DNA from: an uncultured Oscillospiraceae bacterium
GTDB lineage: Bacteria > Bacillota > Clostridia > Oscillospirales > Oscillospiraceae
Direction: 5' to 3'
NCBI GenBank assembly: GCA_934613505.1
Contig: CAKTTB010000007.1
Span: 34,951-98,950 of the forward strand
DNA: 64,000 nt
In this document: positions 16,258 through 23,857 of the stretch, piece after piece
How positions within the stretch are numbered: the first letter of the stretch is position 1
Layout: every line of letters begins with the position of its first letter
Notes under the pieces: generated by a model
What the model saw: the letters and a program-made list of their open reading frames with translations, nothing else
Told to the model about the DNA's origin: nothing
Database searches by the model: none
Program-made: the position numbers and the translations under genes

Positions 16258-16293
16258 CGGCGGGCCTCCGGTTTTTGCCCCGGAGGCCCGCCG
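16258..16293 (-). terminator. Strong hairpin after the M50 protease gene
   Basis: A perfect 14-bp stem (16258-16271 with 16280-16293) just downstream of the stop at 16298. No clear T-tract, so termination is likely but not certain. Confidence 0.5.
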
Positions 16294-16297
16294 TCTT

Positions 16298-16867
16298 CTA
16301 TGGCGCTGCCTCCGCCCGCCGGGCGAGCAGGAGCAGCCGGACCGTCAGATACGCCGCCATCCCGAGCGGCCACAGCCCCGCCCGCCTGACAAGGCTCCAG
16401 AATGCGCCAAGCAGCAAAAGAAGGCCGCAGCTGCACGCGCTGACGATCGCGCTCACCTGTCCGGCCCTTGCCGGCGGCAGCCGCTCCAACAGCAGGCACG
16501 CGATCATCCGCCCACCGTCCAGCGGCCAGACCGGCAGCAGATTGTAAAGCCCCAGAATCAGGCTGTACGCCGCGAATGCCGGCCAGCGCACGCGGAACGC
16601 CGCGCCGCAGGCAAGATTCGCAAGCGGCCCCGCCAGCGCGGCAAAAAACTCCTGCCGGTAGCCAAGTCCGGCCGCCTCCAGATACAGGTCGGCAAACCGC
16701 AGCGTCAGCCGCCGGATCCTCCCGCCGCAGGCCAGCATCGCGGCCGCATGCGCCAGCTCATGCAGCGCCATCGCGCAGACGATTGGCAGCACGGCCCCAT
16801 TCCGGTCCAGCGCCGCCAGCATGATCGCAAACACACAGAACCCGGGCCGCAGCTCAATCGCCGGCAC
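16298..16867 (-). CDS. M50 site-2 protease family protein, SpoIVFB-like
   Basis: A 189-residue intramembrane metalloprotease. HELAH (~36-40) is the HExxH zinc motif within a membrane helix, and NLLPVWPLDGGRM (~110-122) supplies the third ligand, Asp. The segment DRNGAVLPIVCAMALHELAHAAAML is typical of SpoIVFB, which cleaves pro-sigma-K in the mother cell during sporulation. GTG 16867 is the only start that keeps the first hydrophobic helix; it overlaps the preceding gene by 14 bases and has no ribosome site of its own, which fits translational coupling. It is shorter than B. subtilis SpoIVFB (~288) and lacks a C-terminal CBS domain. Confidence 0.85.
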   Translation of the reverse strand: MPAIELRPGFCVFAIMLAALDRNGAVLPIVCAMALHELAHAAAMLACGGRIRRLTLRFADLYLEAAGLGYRQEFFAALAGPLANLACGAAFRVRWPAFAAYSLILGLYNLLPVWPLDGGRMIACLLLERLPPARAGQVSAIVSACSCGLLLLLGAFWSLVRRAGLWPLGMAAYLTVRLLLLARRAEAAP

Positions 16868-17141
16868 CGGTCAGAATTTCAAACGAGCCGGACAGTGCCT
16901 GCTGCACGGCCTCGCCCTCGTGCAGCCGCTCCGTCAGCGCGGCAAACGCCTGCACGGTCCGCGTCTTCTGTGCAGCCTCCGCTGCGCGCGAGACCGCCGC
17001 GCCGACCGCCGGGACACAGGTCTTGAGCGTCAGCACCAGCAGAACCAGCGCAAGCATCAGATACAGCCGCGAGATCACCGCGCCCGCCTGCGGCGCGCCG
17101 CTTCCCTGCTCGCCTCCCTGCCTCTCATCCGGATACCTCAT
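16854..17141 (-). CDS. Short membrane protein in the SpoIVFA position
   Basis: A 95-residue protein (ATG 17141, 8 bases after AAGGAGG). A polar N-terminus, one membrane segment at ~25-43 (ISRLYLMLALVLLVLTL), then an amphipathic, helix-rich tail. It overlaps the M50 gene start by 14 bases. By position it corresponds to SpoIVFA, the partner and inhibitor of SpoIVFB, but it lacks the LytM/M23 domain that makes up most of SpoIVFA. Assignment rests on context; no direct family motif is recognised. Confidence 0.65.
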   Translation of the reverse strand: MRYPDERQGGEQGSGAPQAGAVISRLYLMLALVLLVLTLKTCVPAVGAAVSRAAEAAQKTRTVQAFAALTERLHEGEAVQQALSGSFEILTGAGD

Positions 17142-17199
17142 GGCATACACCTCCTTATGCAGAGCCTATGCGCCCCCGGAAAAAAACATGTCAACCCTC

Positions 17200-17228
17200 T
17201 TGACAAACTGCATAAAATCCCCTATAAT
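17200..17228 (+). promoter_or_regulatory. Consensus sigma-A promoter of tRNA-Pro
   Basis: Perfect TTGACA (17200-17205), a 17-base spacer and perfect TATAAT (17223-17228), 12 bases before the mature tRNA. Confidence 0.9.
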
Positions 17229-17239
17229 ACTCGAGCTGA

Positions 17240-17316
17240 CGGGGTGTGGCGAAGTTTGGTATCGCGCTTGGTTCGGGACCAAGAGGCCTCGGGTTCGAAT
17301 CCCGACACTCCGACCA
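17240..17316 (+). tRNA. tRNA-Pro (anticodon CGG)
   Basis: A 77-base cloverleaf with acceptor CGGGGTG/CACTCCG, anticodon arm CTTGG-TTCGGGA-CCAAG (anticodon CGG, reading CCG), the T-loop GGGTTCGAATCCC, discriminator A and encoded CCA. A terminator follows directly. Its 3' half is the likely attachment site for the integrase genes just downstream. Confidence 0.96.
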
Positions 17317-17320
17317 TCGA

Positions 17321-17357
17321 AAAAAGCCTTGAAACTCAATGGGTTTCAAGGCTTTTT
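17321..17357 (+). terminator. Terminator of tRNA-Pro
   Basis: A perfect 15-bp stem (17321-17335 with 17343-17357) ending in TTTTT. Confidence 0.85.
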
Positions 17358-17475
17358 CCTATTTATGGGTTGCTCTCAAACCGGCTCCAAAAAGCGAAAA
17401 GCGCACAAAAAAGCGCACAAACCTTTCAAAAGCCCCTGATTTCTGCCGATACGCCAAAAGAAAGGGTGTAACCTC

Positions 17476-18222
17476 ATGGCAGCAATTCGAGAGAACAGAA
17501 AGAACGGCAAAATCATTTCCTATCGCTTCGCGCTCTGTTTGGAACGCGACGCACAGGGCAAGCAGATACGGCGCTACACCACTTGGACACCGCCCGAAAG
17601 CCTGACACCAGCAAAAGCGAAAAAGGCCGCTGAGCGGGCTGCGGACGCTTGGGAGGACGAAACGCGCCGCGCATACCAAGAGGAACAGAAAGCGCTGGCT
17701 TGCGGCGCTGCGTATCACCTGCCGCCAGAGAAACGGCATGACGATTTCTGCGCCTTTGTTAATGAAATCTGGTTTCCGCTGCACATCTGCGGCAACTGCA
17801 AGCCCACGACAACCGCTTATTATAAGAACATTGCAAAGGTCATTGCAGACTATTTTAAGGGCTGCGTCTTGCAGGAAATCAGCCCCATTCAGATTCAGAA
17901 GTACCTCATTTACCTGCAAACCAAATACAAAACACCGCAAGGCAAGCCGCTTGCACCGAAGTCTGTGCGTCACCACTATGGAACGCTGACAAACATTTTC
18001 GGCTATGCAGATAAACAAGAAATGCTCGTCAAAAATCCCATGCAGCGCGTGGATGCACCGAAGAAAGTCAAGAAAGCGATTGACGCGCTGACACCGGAAC
18101 AGGCAAAACAGTTTTTCGCTCTGCTTCCCTCCTGCAATCTGGATTTCCGCTGTATGCTGCATCTGTTCATTACAACTGGAATCCGACGCGGCGAGTGCAT
18201 GGGCATTCAATGGCAGGATATG
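17476..18222 (+). pseudogene. Tyrosine site-specific integrase, 5' part only
   Basis: The frame opens MAAIRENRKNGKIISYRF after GAAAGGGTGTAACCTC. It shows an AP2-like arm-binding N-terminus, a SAM-like core-binding domain (~85-180, HICGNCKPTTTAYYKN), and the start of the catalytic domain with the first Arg (FITTGIRRGECMGI). Integrase similarity then stops at about 18220, where the frame runs into antisense of an IS3-type transposase. The K, HxxR, H and Tyr of the active site are therefore gone and the protein cannot recombine DNA. Its place ~160 bases after tRNA-Pro, in the same direction, is classic for an integrative element that used the tRNA as attB. Confidence 0.88.
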
Positions 18223-18471
18223 CAGCAGCCGCATATGAATGCCGCGCACGCCTTTGGCGTAACCACGAAACTGGTAAGCCTCCAGAATCTGCTGGAAATC
18301 CGCCGCATCCTGTGCCTCACGCGCGGCTCGCTTCTGCTCGGAGGAAAGCCACGCATAATAGCCGGAACGGGAAACGCCCGCGATCTCACACAGCTCGGAT
18401 ATTGTGAGAATGTTCGATTTTTCCATGCTTGTGGCCTGGATGACGCCGAATTTGAAGCTGCTACCTTCCAT
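18222..18471 (-). pseudogene. IS3-family transposase OrfB, N-terminal fragment
   Basis: About 80 residues of OrfB: after MEKSNILTISELCEIAGVSRSGYYAWL (HTH_21-type start, quoted here as family landmark SRSGYYAWL), it runs through FQQILEAYQFRGYAKG to RGIHMRLLH and then leaves the family where it meets integrase DNA. The DDE catalytic core is absent, so it is inactive. It starts 2 bases after the OrfA stop codon. The open frame continues antisense to the integrase, which is not a real fusion. Confidence 0.82.
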
Positions 18472-18473
18472 GC

Positions 18474-18911
18474 TCAGGTATCCGAATCCGTTTCTTCCGG
18501 CTGCCGCATAAGTTTTTTTAAGAACGCCATCTGCTGCTGAAGATACACGATTTCCTGCTGCATCCGGCGCTCACTCTCCCGGCGGGACATTTTTTCCAGC
18601 TCTGCCGCGCCGAACTGCTCCCTGCTGATTCGCATCTGGGATTTTGGCGCAGGCTGGATGCCCTCCGGTGATTTTCCCGCGCGGCGGATGCGCTTTGTGA
18701 TGTTGTGGACGCGCTCAAAGCCGAGCAGCTCCGGATCGTAGCCCAGCTTCCGCAGCGCCATGTTCCCGGTGCATCCCTCTACACTCAGCCGCCAGAAGGC
18801 TTCCTTGAACGCCAGCGTGAACGAAATCTGATTTTCCGTGACTTTCTCCGTGTACGGATTTGCACGCAGAAGCTCCTGCTCCGCCGCGCTGAATTTTTTC
18901 CTTGTTCCCAT
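18474..18911 (-). CDS. IS3-family OrfA (HTH protein)
   Basis: A 145-residue protein. SAAEQELLRANPYTEKVTEN and SFTLAFKEAFWRLSVEG give the HTH-type start found in Clostridial IS3-like OrfA/helper proteins. The C-terminus (~105-140) is a coiled-coil-like ERRMQQEIVYLQQQMAFLKK stretch that normally pairs with OrfB. The reading frame is intact, although its partner is truncated and the element can no longer move by itself. Confidence 0.8.
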   Translation of the reverse strand: MGTRKKFSAAEQELLRANPYTEKVTENQISFTLAFKEAFWRLSVEGCTGNMALRKLGYDPELLGFERVHNITKRIRRAGKSPEGIQPAPKSQMRISREQFGAAELEKMSRRESERRMQQEIVYLQQQMAFLKKLMRQPEETDSDT

Positions 18912-19033
18912 AACCGTCTCCTTCTTCCTGCCTTCAGTATACCATATTTCGCGCCGCTATGGGTCTTTTCCTTGTCCACTTCCTGGGGTACAGTTTAAAA
19001 TTCGGAGCGGAAAGCGCCGGAAAATAAGTTTCG

Positions 19034-19062
19034 CCGCCTGCCGGAGCAATTCCGGCAGGCGG
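19034..19062. terminator. Hairpin between the IS fragment and integrase 2
   Basis: A perfect 12-bp stem (19034-19045 with 19051-19062) followed on the plus strand by TGCGTGTTTTT. The stretch 18994-19090 otherwise has no gene. Confidence 0.5.
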
Positions 19063-19090
19063 TGCGTGTTTTTCTGCCCATTTTTTACTG

Positions 19091-20130
19091 TTATCTGACG
19101 CTTGCCATGAAGCCGCTGATTTTCTGTGCGGCTTCTTTTTTCATACCTGCCGTGACATGGGTTATACATCCAGCGAAAATTCCGCGGAAGCGTGACCGAG
19201 GATTTCCGCGACAGTCTTCGGGTCGATGCCGCTTTGAATTGCCAGCGTCGAGAATGTGTGTCTGAGGTCATGGAATCTGACGTGTTCCTCAATACCAGCC
19301 TTTTCTAACAGCTTCTTGTGAATCCGCCCGACGCAGTCCGGACCATACATCCCGCCGGTCTTGGGTGACGGGAACATATACGGACTGAACGGGTGATTCT
19401 TGCGGTCTTCGACCAGCAGTCGAATCGCTTCGTCGCTGAGATAAATCTCCCGGACAGAATTTTCCGTTTTCGGTTCTGTCACGACCAGCTCTCCTTTGCC
19501 GCGCGACACGGATTTGGACACTGTCAAAGTTTTTGTCTGCAAGTTCAGGTCACTCCAGAGAAGCGCCACCAGTTCCCCGCGCCGCAGGCCAGTGCTGAGT
19601 TCCAGATAGAACATCGGCAGGACGCCCCATTCCTCCGCCGCTTTCAAATAGTCGCGAATCTTCTCCGGCGGAATGATCTGCATTTTCTTCTTTTCTTTTT
19701 TTGGCAGGCGGCAGCCGTTTGCGGGATTGTACGGAATCAGCCGCTCCGCCACCGCCTGTTCCAGACACTGTCGCAGCATCGTATGCAGCCCGCGAATCGT
19801 CTTGTTGCTGAGACTCAAATCGTCCATGTTTTCGTACCGCTGCACCCGACCGTGTGCTTTCGTTTCATTGTAGAATTTCTGGATTTGCAGCGTCGTGAGC
19901 GCCATCAGTTTGATGTCCCCGATGCGCGGCACGATATGCTGGTCGATGTAGTTCTTGTAATATGCCGCCGTGGATGCGCGGACAGATGGCTTTGCGTAGT
20001 TCTCATATCTGAGCGTTTTTAAGCGAAACTTTTGTACAAAGAATACGACCGCCGCCCATTTTGAGCGGTGGTCGCGGTATGCCGTGAACTCCGGCCAAAG
20101 GCCGGGCGTCAGCTTTTTGATCTGATTCAT
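19091..20130 (-). pseudogene. Phage/ICE-type tyrosine integrase, frameshifted at the catalytic tyrosine
   Basis: The open frame gives 322 residues with a core-binding domain (ASTAAYYKNYIDQHIVPRIGD) and catalytic residues R (LSTGLRRGEL), K region (TEPKTENSVREI), HDLRHT and LGHAS. It stops at GAT GTA TAA, just where LDxYxHV is expected. Reading one base on, the expected tail resumes (T-H-V-T-A-G-M-K-K-E-A-A-Q..., ending FMASVR) to a stop at 19091. A one-base loss in a TATAT-like run at ~19160 has thus removed the nucleophile Tyr. The N-terminus (first ~45 residues) also looks unlike the family and may be rearranged. It faces the first integrase. Confidence 0.85.
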
Positions 20131-20137
20131 GGTCTTT

Positions 20138-20671
20138 TTAAAGCGCTGTGCCCTTTTTCGGCGTGAAAAGATGTGTCATGTCGGTGTACTCCAATTCTAA
20201 CAGCTTTACTTTCCGCCTGACGCTTCCGGCGTAGCCCGTGAGGCTGCCATTTGTGCCGACAACCCGGTGACACGGAATGATCAGGGAAATCGGATTATGT
20301 CCGACCGCGCCGCCGACCGCCTGCGCGGACATTCTGGAAAGCCCCTGCTGTTTTGCAATCGCAGCGGCAATTTCGCCATAGGTCATGGTCTTGCCATAGG
20401 GAATCGTCAGCATGATCTCGCAGACATCTTTCCGGAACGGGGTAGAATCATACCAGAGCGGCGGCATGAAATCCGGCGCATGCCCGGAGAAATAGATATC
20501 CAGCCAGCGCCGCGCCTGCGCAAGCAGAGGATGCTCCGCATGCTCGACCTGTTCCGGCAGAATATTTCCGAAATACTTTTGTCCGTCGAACTACAGGCCA
20601 ATGATCGCCGTATCGTCGCAGGCCAGCGTGATGGCACCGAGCGGCGAGGCATATTGCGTCGTGTAAACCAT
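20138..20671 (-). pseudogene. ogt: Methylated-DNA--protein-cysteine methyltransferase with in-frame amber codon
   Basis: Reading from ATG 20671 (after AAAAGGAGTGTACACG) gives a normal ~177-residue O6-methylguanine methyltransferase: VYTTQYASPLGAITLACDD..., then codon 27 is TAG (complement of 20591-20593), where family members usually have Trp in GLWF. The frame after it is intact (FDGQKYFGNILPEQ...), and the C-terminal domain keeps IPCHRVVG with the acceptor cysteine and the ligase-like AVGGAVGHNP. An internal ATG at 20467 could still make the DNA-binding/catalytic half alone. A single TGG to TAG change explains the sequence; recoding or a base-call error are alternatives. Confidence 0.85.
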
Positions 20672-20685
20672 CGTGTACACTCCTT

Positions 20686-20763
20686 TTACAAAACGTAGTC
20701 TTTGTTGGCTTCATTATAGACGACATAATCGCTTCCTGCAAGCCCCGTGAGGTCGATCGCCTT
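20686..20763 (-). pseudogene. 3' tail of an unidentified gene
   Basis: In frame before the ogt start, the minus strand reads ...AIDLTGLAGSDYVVYNEANKDYVL-stop. This looks like a genuine protein end followed by the ogt ribosome site, which suggests an upstream operon partner now lost. The rest of the gene is not present to the right; the sequence gives way to a palindrome and the end of the amidohydrolase. Confidence 0.4.
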
Positions 20764-20773
20764 GGAGCACGAT

Positions 20774-20806
20774 CAGCCCAGACTGCCTTGCATGCAGTCT
20801 GGGCTG
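20774..20806 (+). terminator. Palindrome downstream of the peptide operon
   Basis: A perfect 13-bp stem (20774-20786 with 20794-20806). On the plus strand it is followed by TTGCTTTTCTG; for the leftward operon that ends at 20861 it lacks a T-run but is the only hairpin present. Confidence 0.45.
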
Positions 20807-20860
20807 TTGCTTTTCTGAATTGTCATTCGTTGTTCCGGGAACGCCGCTTTAAACGCACGT

Positions 20861-22069
20861 TCAGTCCGTGCAGCTCTGATCAATCGGAGGCAGTGAGACC
20901 AGCATCCCGTCTTTATAAACCTGTTCCACATGTCCCAACGTGCGGATATTCTTGACAGGATTTTCTCCCAGAACAATAAAATCCGCATGCTTGCCGGGTG
21001 TGATGCTGCCCGTCCAATCGTCTACGCCGCACACCTTTGCCGAACGGATGGTACCGGCCACAAGCGTTTCCATCGGGTCAAATCCCATATCCTCGACAAA
21101 GAGCACAAACTCCATAAACGTGCCCCAATGCGGGTTATACGGCGTACCGGCGTCTGTGCCGATGGTAACCGGAATTCCGGCTTTCCATGCCTTTTCAAGC
21201 CCGATATGCTGCGCCTCTGCTGCGCGCTGTCCTTTTTCGACCTTCCACGGCGCGATTCCTGCCTCCACGCCAAACTTGCAGGTGAAATAGTGCGTAGCAA
21301 GCGTCGGGCAGAGCGCTGTGCCGCGTTCGAGCATCAGATCAATGCACTCGTCATCGATGTAGCTGCCATGCTCCACGCTGTCAATGCCGGCCAGAACCGC
21401 AGTTTTGATGCCGGCCTTCCCGTGCGCATGCGTGGCCGTCTTTTTGCCCGCGCGGTGCGCCTCGTTAATTGCTGCGGTCATTTCTTCCAGATCCAACTGA
21501 GAGAACTCCGGGCGGGTGTCAGAGTTGACGCCTCCAGTTGCCATGATTTTCACGAAATCCGCGCCGCCCTTGATCTGCTCGCGCGCGGCCTTTTTGCAAT
21601 CGACGGCTCCGTCGCACTCACGGCCGGTATTGCAACCATGTCCGCCGGTCATGCACAGGCACTGCCGGGCAATATAATAATTCGGGCCGACAAACAGTCC
21701 CTGATTCAGTGCATTTTTCAAATCGACTTCCGCGAGCTTGCGTCCGTTCATATCCCGTACAAACGTCACGCCGGACTGCAATTGCTGCTGTAAATGCCGC
21801 AGACCGCGCAGCGCAAACATGCCGGACGTTTCCCAGTTCAAGGACTCGGGAGCGGCGATCGGTGATGAAAGCGCATGAATGTGGCAATTGAACATGCCGG
21901 GCATAACCGTCTTTCCGGAAAGATCTACCGCGCCCTGTTTCTGCTCCTGCGTCAAAGACGCCATCGAACCGACCGACCGGATGACACCGTTTTCAACCGT
22001 CATATAGCTGTTTTCAACATAGCGCTTGCCGACAACGTCTATCAGTCCAAAATTGATATAGGTCTGCAT
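20861..22069 (-). CDS. Metal-dependent amidohydrolase, prolidase-like
   Basis: A 402-residue amidohydrolase-superfamily protein; ATG 22069 follows AAAAGGAGGTTCCAATC. Motifs in order: PGMFNCHIHALSSP (HxH metal pair), KIMATGGVNSD (bridging Lys), ATHAHGKAGIKTAVLAGIDSVEHGS (two His ligands) and TIGTDAGTPYNPH (Asp). This set is typical of cytoplasmic Xaa-Pro dipeptidases and imidazolonepropionase relatives (COG1228). It is the last gene of the leftward peptide operon, so hydrolysis of imported di- or tripeptides is the likely role. The exact peptide specificity cannot be read. Confidence 0.87.
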   Translation of the reverse strand: MQTYINFGLIDVVGKRYVENSYMTVENGVIRSVGSMASLTQEQKQGAVDLSGKTVMPGMFNCHIHALSSPIAAPESLNWETSGMFALRGLRHLQQQLQSGVTFVRDMNGRKLAEVDLKNALNQGLFVGPNYYIARQCLCMTGGHGCNTGRECDGAVDCKKAAREQIKGGADFVKIMATGGVNSDTRPEFSQLDLEEMTAAINEAHRAGKKTATHAHGKAGIKTAVLAGIDSVEHGSYIDDECIDLMLERGTALCPTLATHYFTCKFGVEAGIAPWKVEKGQRAAEAQHIGLEKAWKAGIPVTIGTDAGTPYNPHWGTFMEFVLFVEDMGFDPMETLVAGTIRSAKVCGVDDWTGSITPGKHADFIVLGENPVKNIRTLGHVEQVYKDGMLVSLPPIDQSCTD

Positions 22070-22143
22070 GATTGGAACCTCCTTTTCCTGCAAGCCGCGG
22101 GAGAACCTGCCTCCCGCGGTACATGCATGCGTATGGTGCTTTG

Positions 22144-23823
22144 TTACTTCAGCTCACCGCCGGTCCATTCAACCGTGTTGAGCATGTGATCGGCCGCGTT
22201 GCCGCAGTCGGACATCCAGAAGAAGTTGATGTAATCTGCTCTGTGAGGACGGGCATACGCATACTCAATGTAGTTGTAGCCGGGAATATCCTCAGAGAAG
22301 TACTTCTGAATTTCCTTGTAATACGGTGCGCGCTCCTCGTGGGTTGCGTACTTGGTCCCCTCGTCAAACAGATTCATCACTTCATCATTGTAGTATCTGC
22401 TCTTGTTGGACGAGCTTGTGTTCCAGACATTCGCAAACGTGCTGGGGTCGGGGCCGCGGGAGCCGCCGGCCGAGCACATATCCCATTCCAGATTGTTGTC
22501 CAGATACTCTGCGCGAACAGCCCACTCGTATTTTTCAACGTTCAGCTTAATGCCGATTGCGTCAAGGTTCTGTGCCACAAGGGTCGGGATATCTGTCGTG
22601 CCAAAAATCGAAGTGGAGAAGCAGCGGTAGGTCAGCTCAAAGCGATAGCCATCCGCGCCCCGCTCGTAGCCGGCATCATCCAGAATCTGATTTGCCTTGT
22701 TCACATCATAGCCGGGATAGACAACATCGCGGTTGACTGCCCATTCCACAGTGGAGGTATACCAGTTGTCGCTGGGCTTCACGTAGCCGAGATACAGGAT
22801 ATCGGCGATGCTCTGGTTATCAATTGCCCAGCAGATGGCCTCACGGACACGCACATCGCTGATGTAGGGACGCGCGGCATCTTCACTCATGTTGAACTGC
22901 GTCCACTGAACAATGTTGGTCTTCTGGGTCTCAACAACCATTCCGTCGACGGACGCAAGGCGATCTGACTCGGCAAAGGAAGGCGTCGCCGTCATCCAGC
23001 CAGCCTCACCGGCCTCCATGGCCGTCATAGCCGTGGTCTCATCGGGAATGAAGTTATAAATGACGCCGTCGAGATACGGGCCGTCGCCGTAGTAATCGGG
23101 GTTTGCCTCGAGCTTGCAGTAGCTGCCGAGCTTGGCTTCCACAAACTTAAACGGGCCGGTGCCGATGGGGTTCTGGTTCGCGGGGTTCGTGTAGGGGTCC
23201 GTTCCTTCATAGATGTGCGCGGGCAGGATATCAGGTCCCTGATAATCTCCAACGCTTTCCACGAACGTGCCGCAGGGATATGCCATGTGGAACACGACCG
23301 TGTAATCATCCGGTGTTTCGATGGAGTCGATCATCTTGACATACGAGTAGGTATACGCCTGATCGCCGTATTCAAGAATGCTTTCAAACGTCCACTTGAC
23401 GTCCTTGGCGGTGAAGGCCTCGCCGTCGTGCCACTTGACGCCTTCGCGCAGATGGAAGGTATAGGTCATCAGATCATCCGCAATGTCCCACGATTCTGCC
23501 AGATCGGGATAGATCGTCTTGGTATCTTCGTCCCAGGCGCAGAGCTTGGAGAGGATGTTGTGGCTGATATAGACAACGCCGCCGTCCCACTGATAGTTTG
23601 TCTGGTAGAAGGTCGGCTCCAGCTTCGTCGCAACGACCAGCGTGCCGCCATAGTAATGGCCATCCGTCGTCGACTGTGCGGTTTCCGTTGTGCCGGTTTC
23701 CGTCGTGGCAGCATCAGACTGTGCGGGCTCTGTCTTGTCGGATTCAGCAGGCTGAGAGCTGCTGCACGCCGCACAGGAAAGAAGCATCAAAAGTGCCAAC
23801 AGTAACGCTAATAATTTCTTCAT
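22144..23823 (-). CDS. ABC transporter substrate-binding lipoprotein, oligopeptide family (SBP_bac_5)
   Basis: A 559-residue protein. Residues 1-~20 form a lipoprotein signal (LLALLLALLMLLSCAAC, lipobox Cys at ~20), followed by a Ser/Thr/Glu-rich linker. The body has the family hallmarks YPDLAESWDIADDLMTYTFHLREGVKWHDGEAFTAKDVKWTFE (in parts) and GTGPFKFVEAKLGSY. It should bind peptides outside the cell and deliver them to the OppBC-type permease encoded upstream. Unusually, it is placed after the ATPase and dipeptidase genes rather than first. Confidence 0.93.
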   Translation of the reverse strand: MKKLLALLLALLMLLSCAACSSSQPAESDKTEPAQSDAATTETGTTETAQSTTDGHYYGGTLVVATKLEPTFYQTNYQWDGGVVYISHNILSKLCAWDEDTKTIYPDLAESWDIADDLMTYTFHLREGVKWHDGEAFTAKDVKWTFESILEYGDQAYTYSYVKMIDSIETPDDYTVVFHMAYPCGTFVESVGDYQGPDILPAHIYEGTDPYTNPANQNPIGTGPFKFVEAKLGSYCKLEANPDYYGDGPYLDGVIYNFIPDETTAMTAMEAGEAGWMTATPSFAESDRLASVDGMVVETQKTNIVQWTQFNMSEDAARPYISDVRVREAICWAIDNQSIADILYLGYVKPSDNWYTSTVEWAVNRDVVYPGYDVNKANQILDDAGYERGADGYRFELTYRCFSTSIFGTTDIPTLVAQNLDAIGIKLNVEKYEWAVRAEYLDNNLEWDMCSAGGSRGPDPSTFANVWNTSSSNKSRYYNDEVMNLFDEGTKYATHEERAPYYKEIQKYFSEDIPGYNYIEYAYARPHRADYINFFWMSDCGNAADHMLNTVEWTGGELK

Positions 23824-23857
23824 TGTCTGTTCCCCTTTTCATTATTTTTTTGCTGGA

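Larger units (their letters stand above)
18220..18993 (-). mobile_element. IS3-family insertion sequence fragment
   Basis: One end is visible at ~18993, where the minus strand starts TGTACCCCAGGAAGTGGAC; the other end is missing. Inside are a full OrfA and only the first part of OrfB, reading leftward. The inner boundary joins directly to the truncated integrase at ~18220, so a deletion removed the rest of OrfB and the end of the integrase. No target-site duplication can be defined. Confidence 0.8.

Noticed and set aside
17359..18221. Continuation of OrfB through the integrase region
   Set aside because: The frame is an antisense read-through of the integrase; transposase similarity ends at ~18222.
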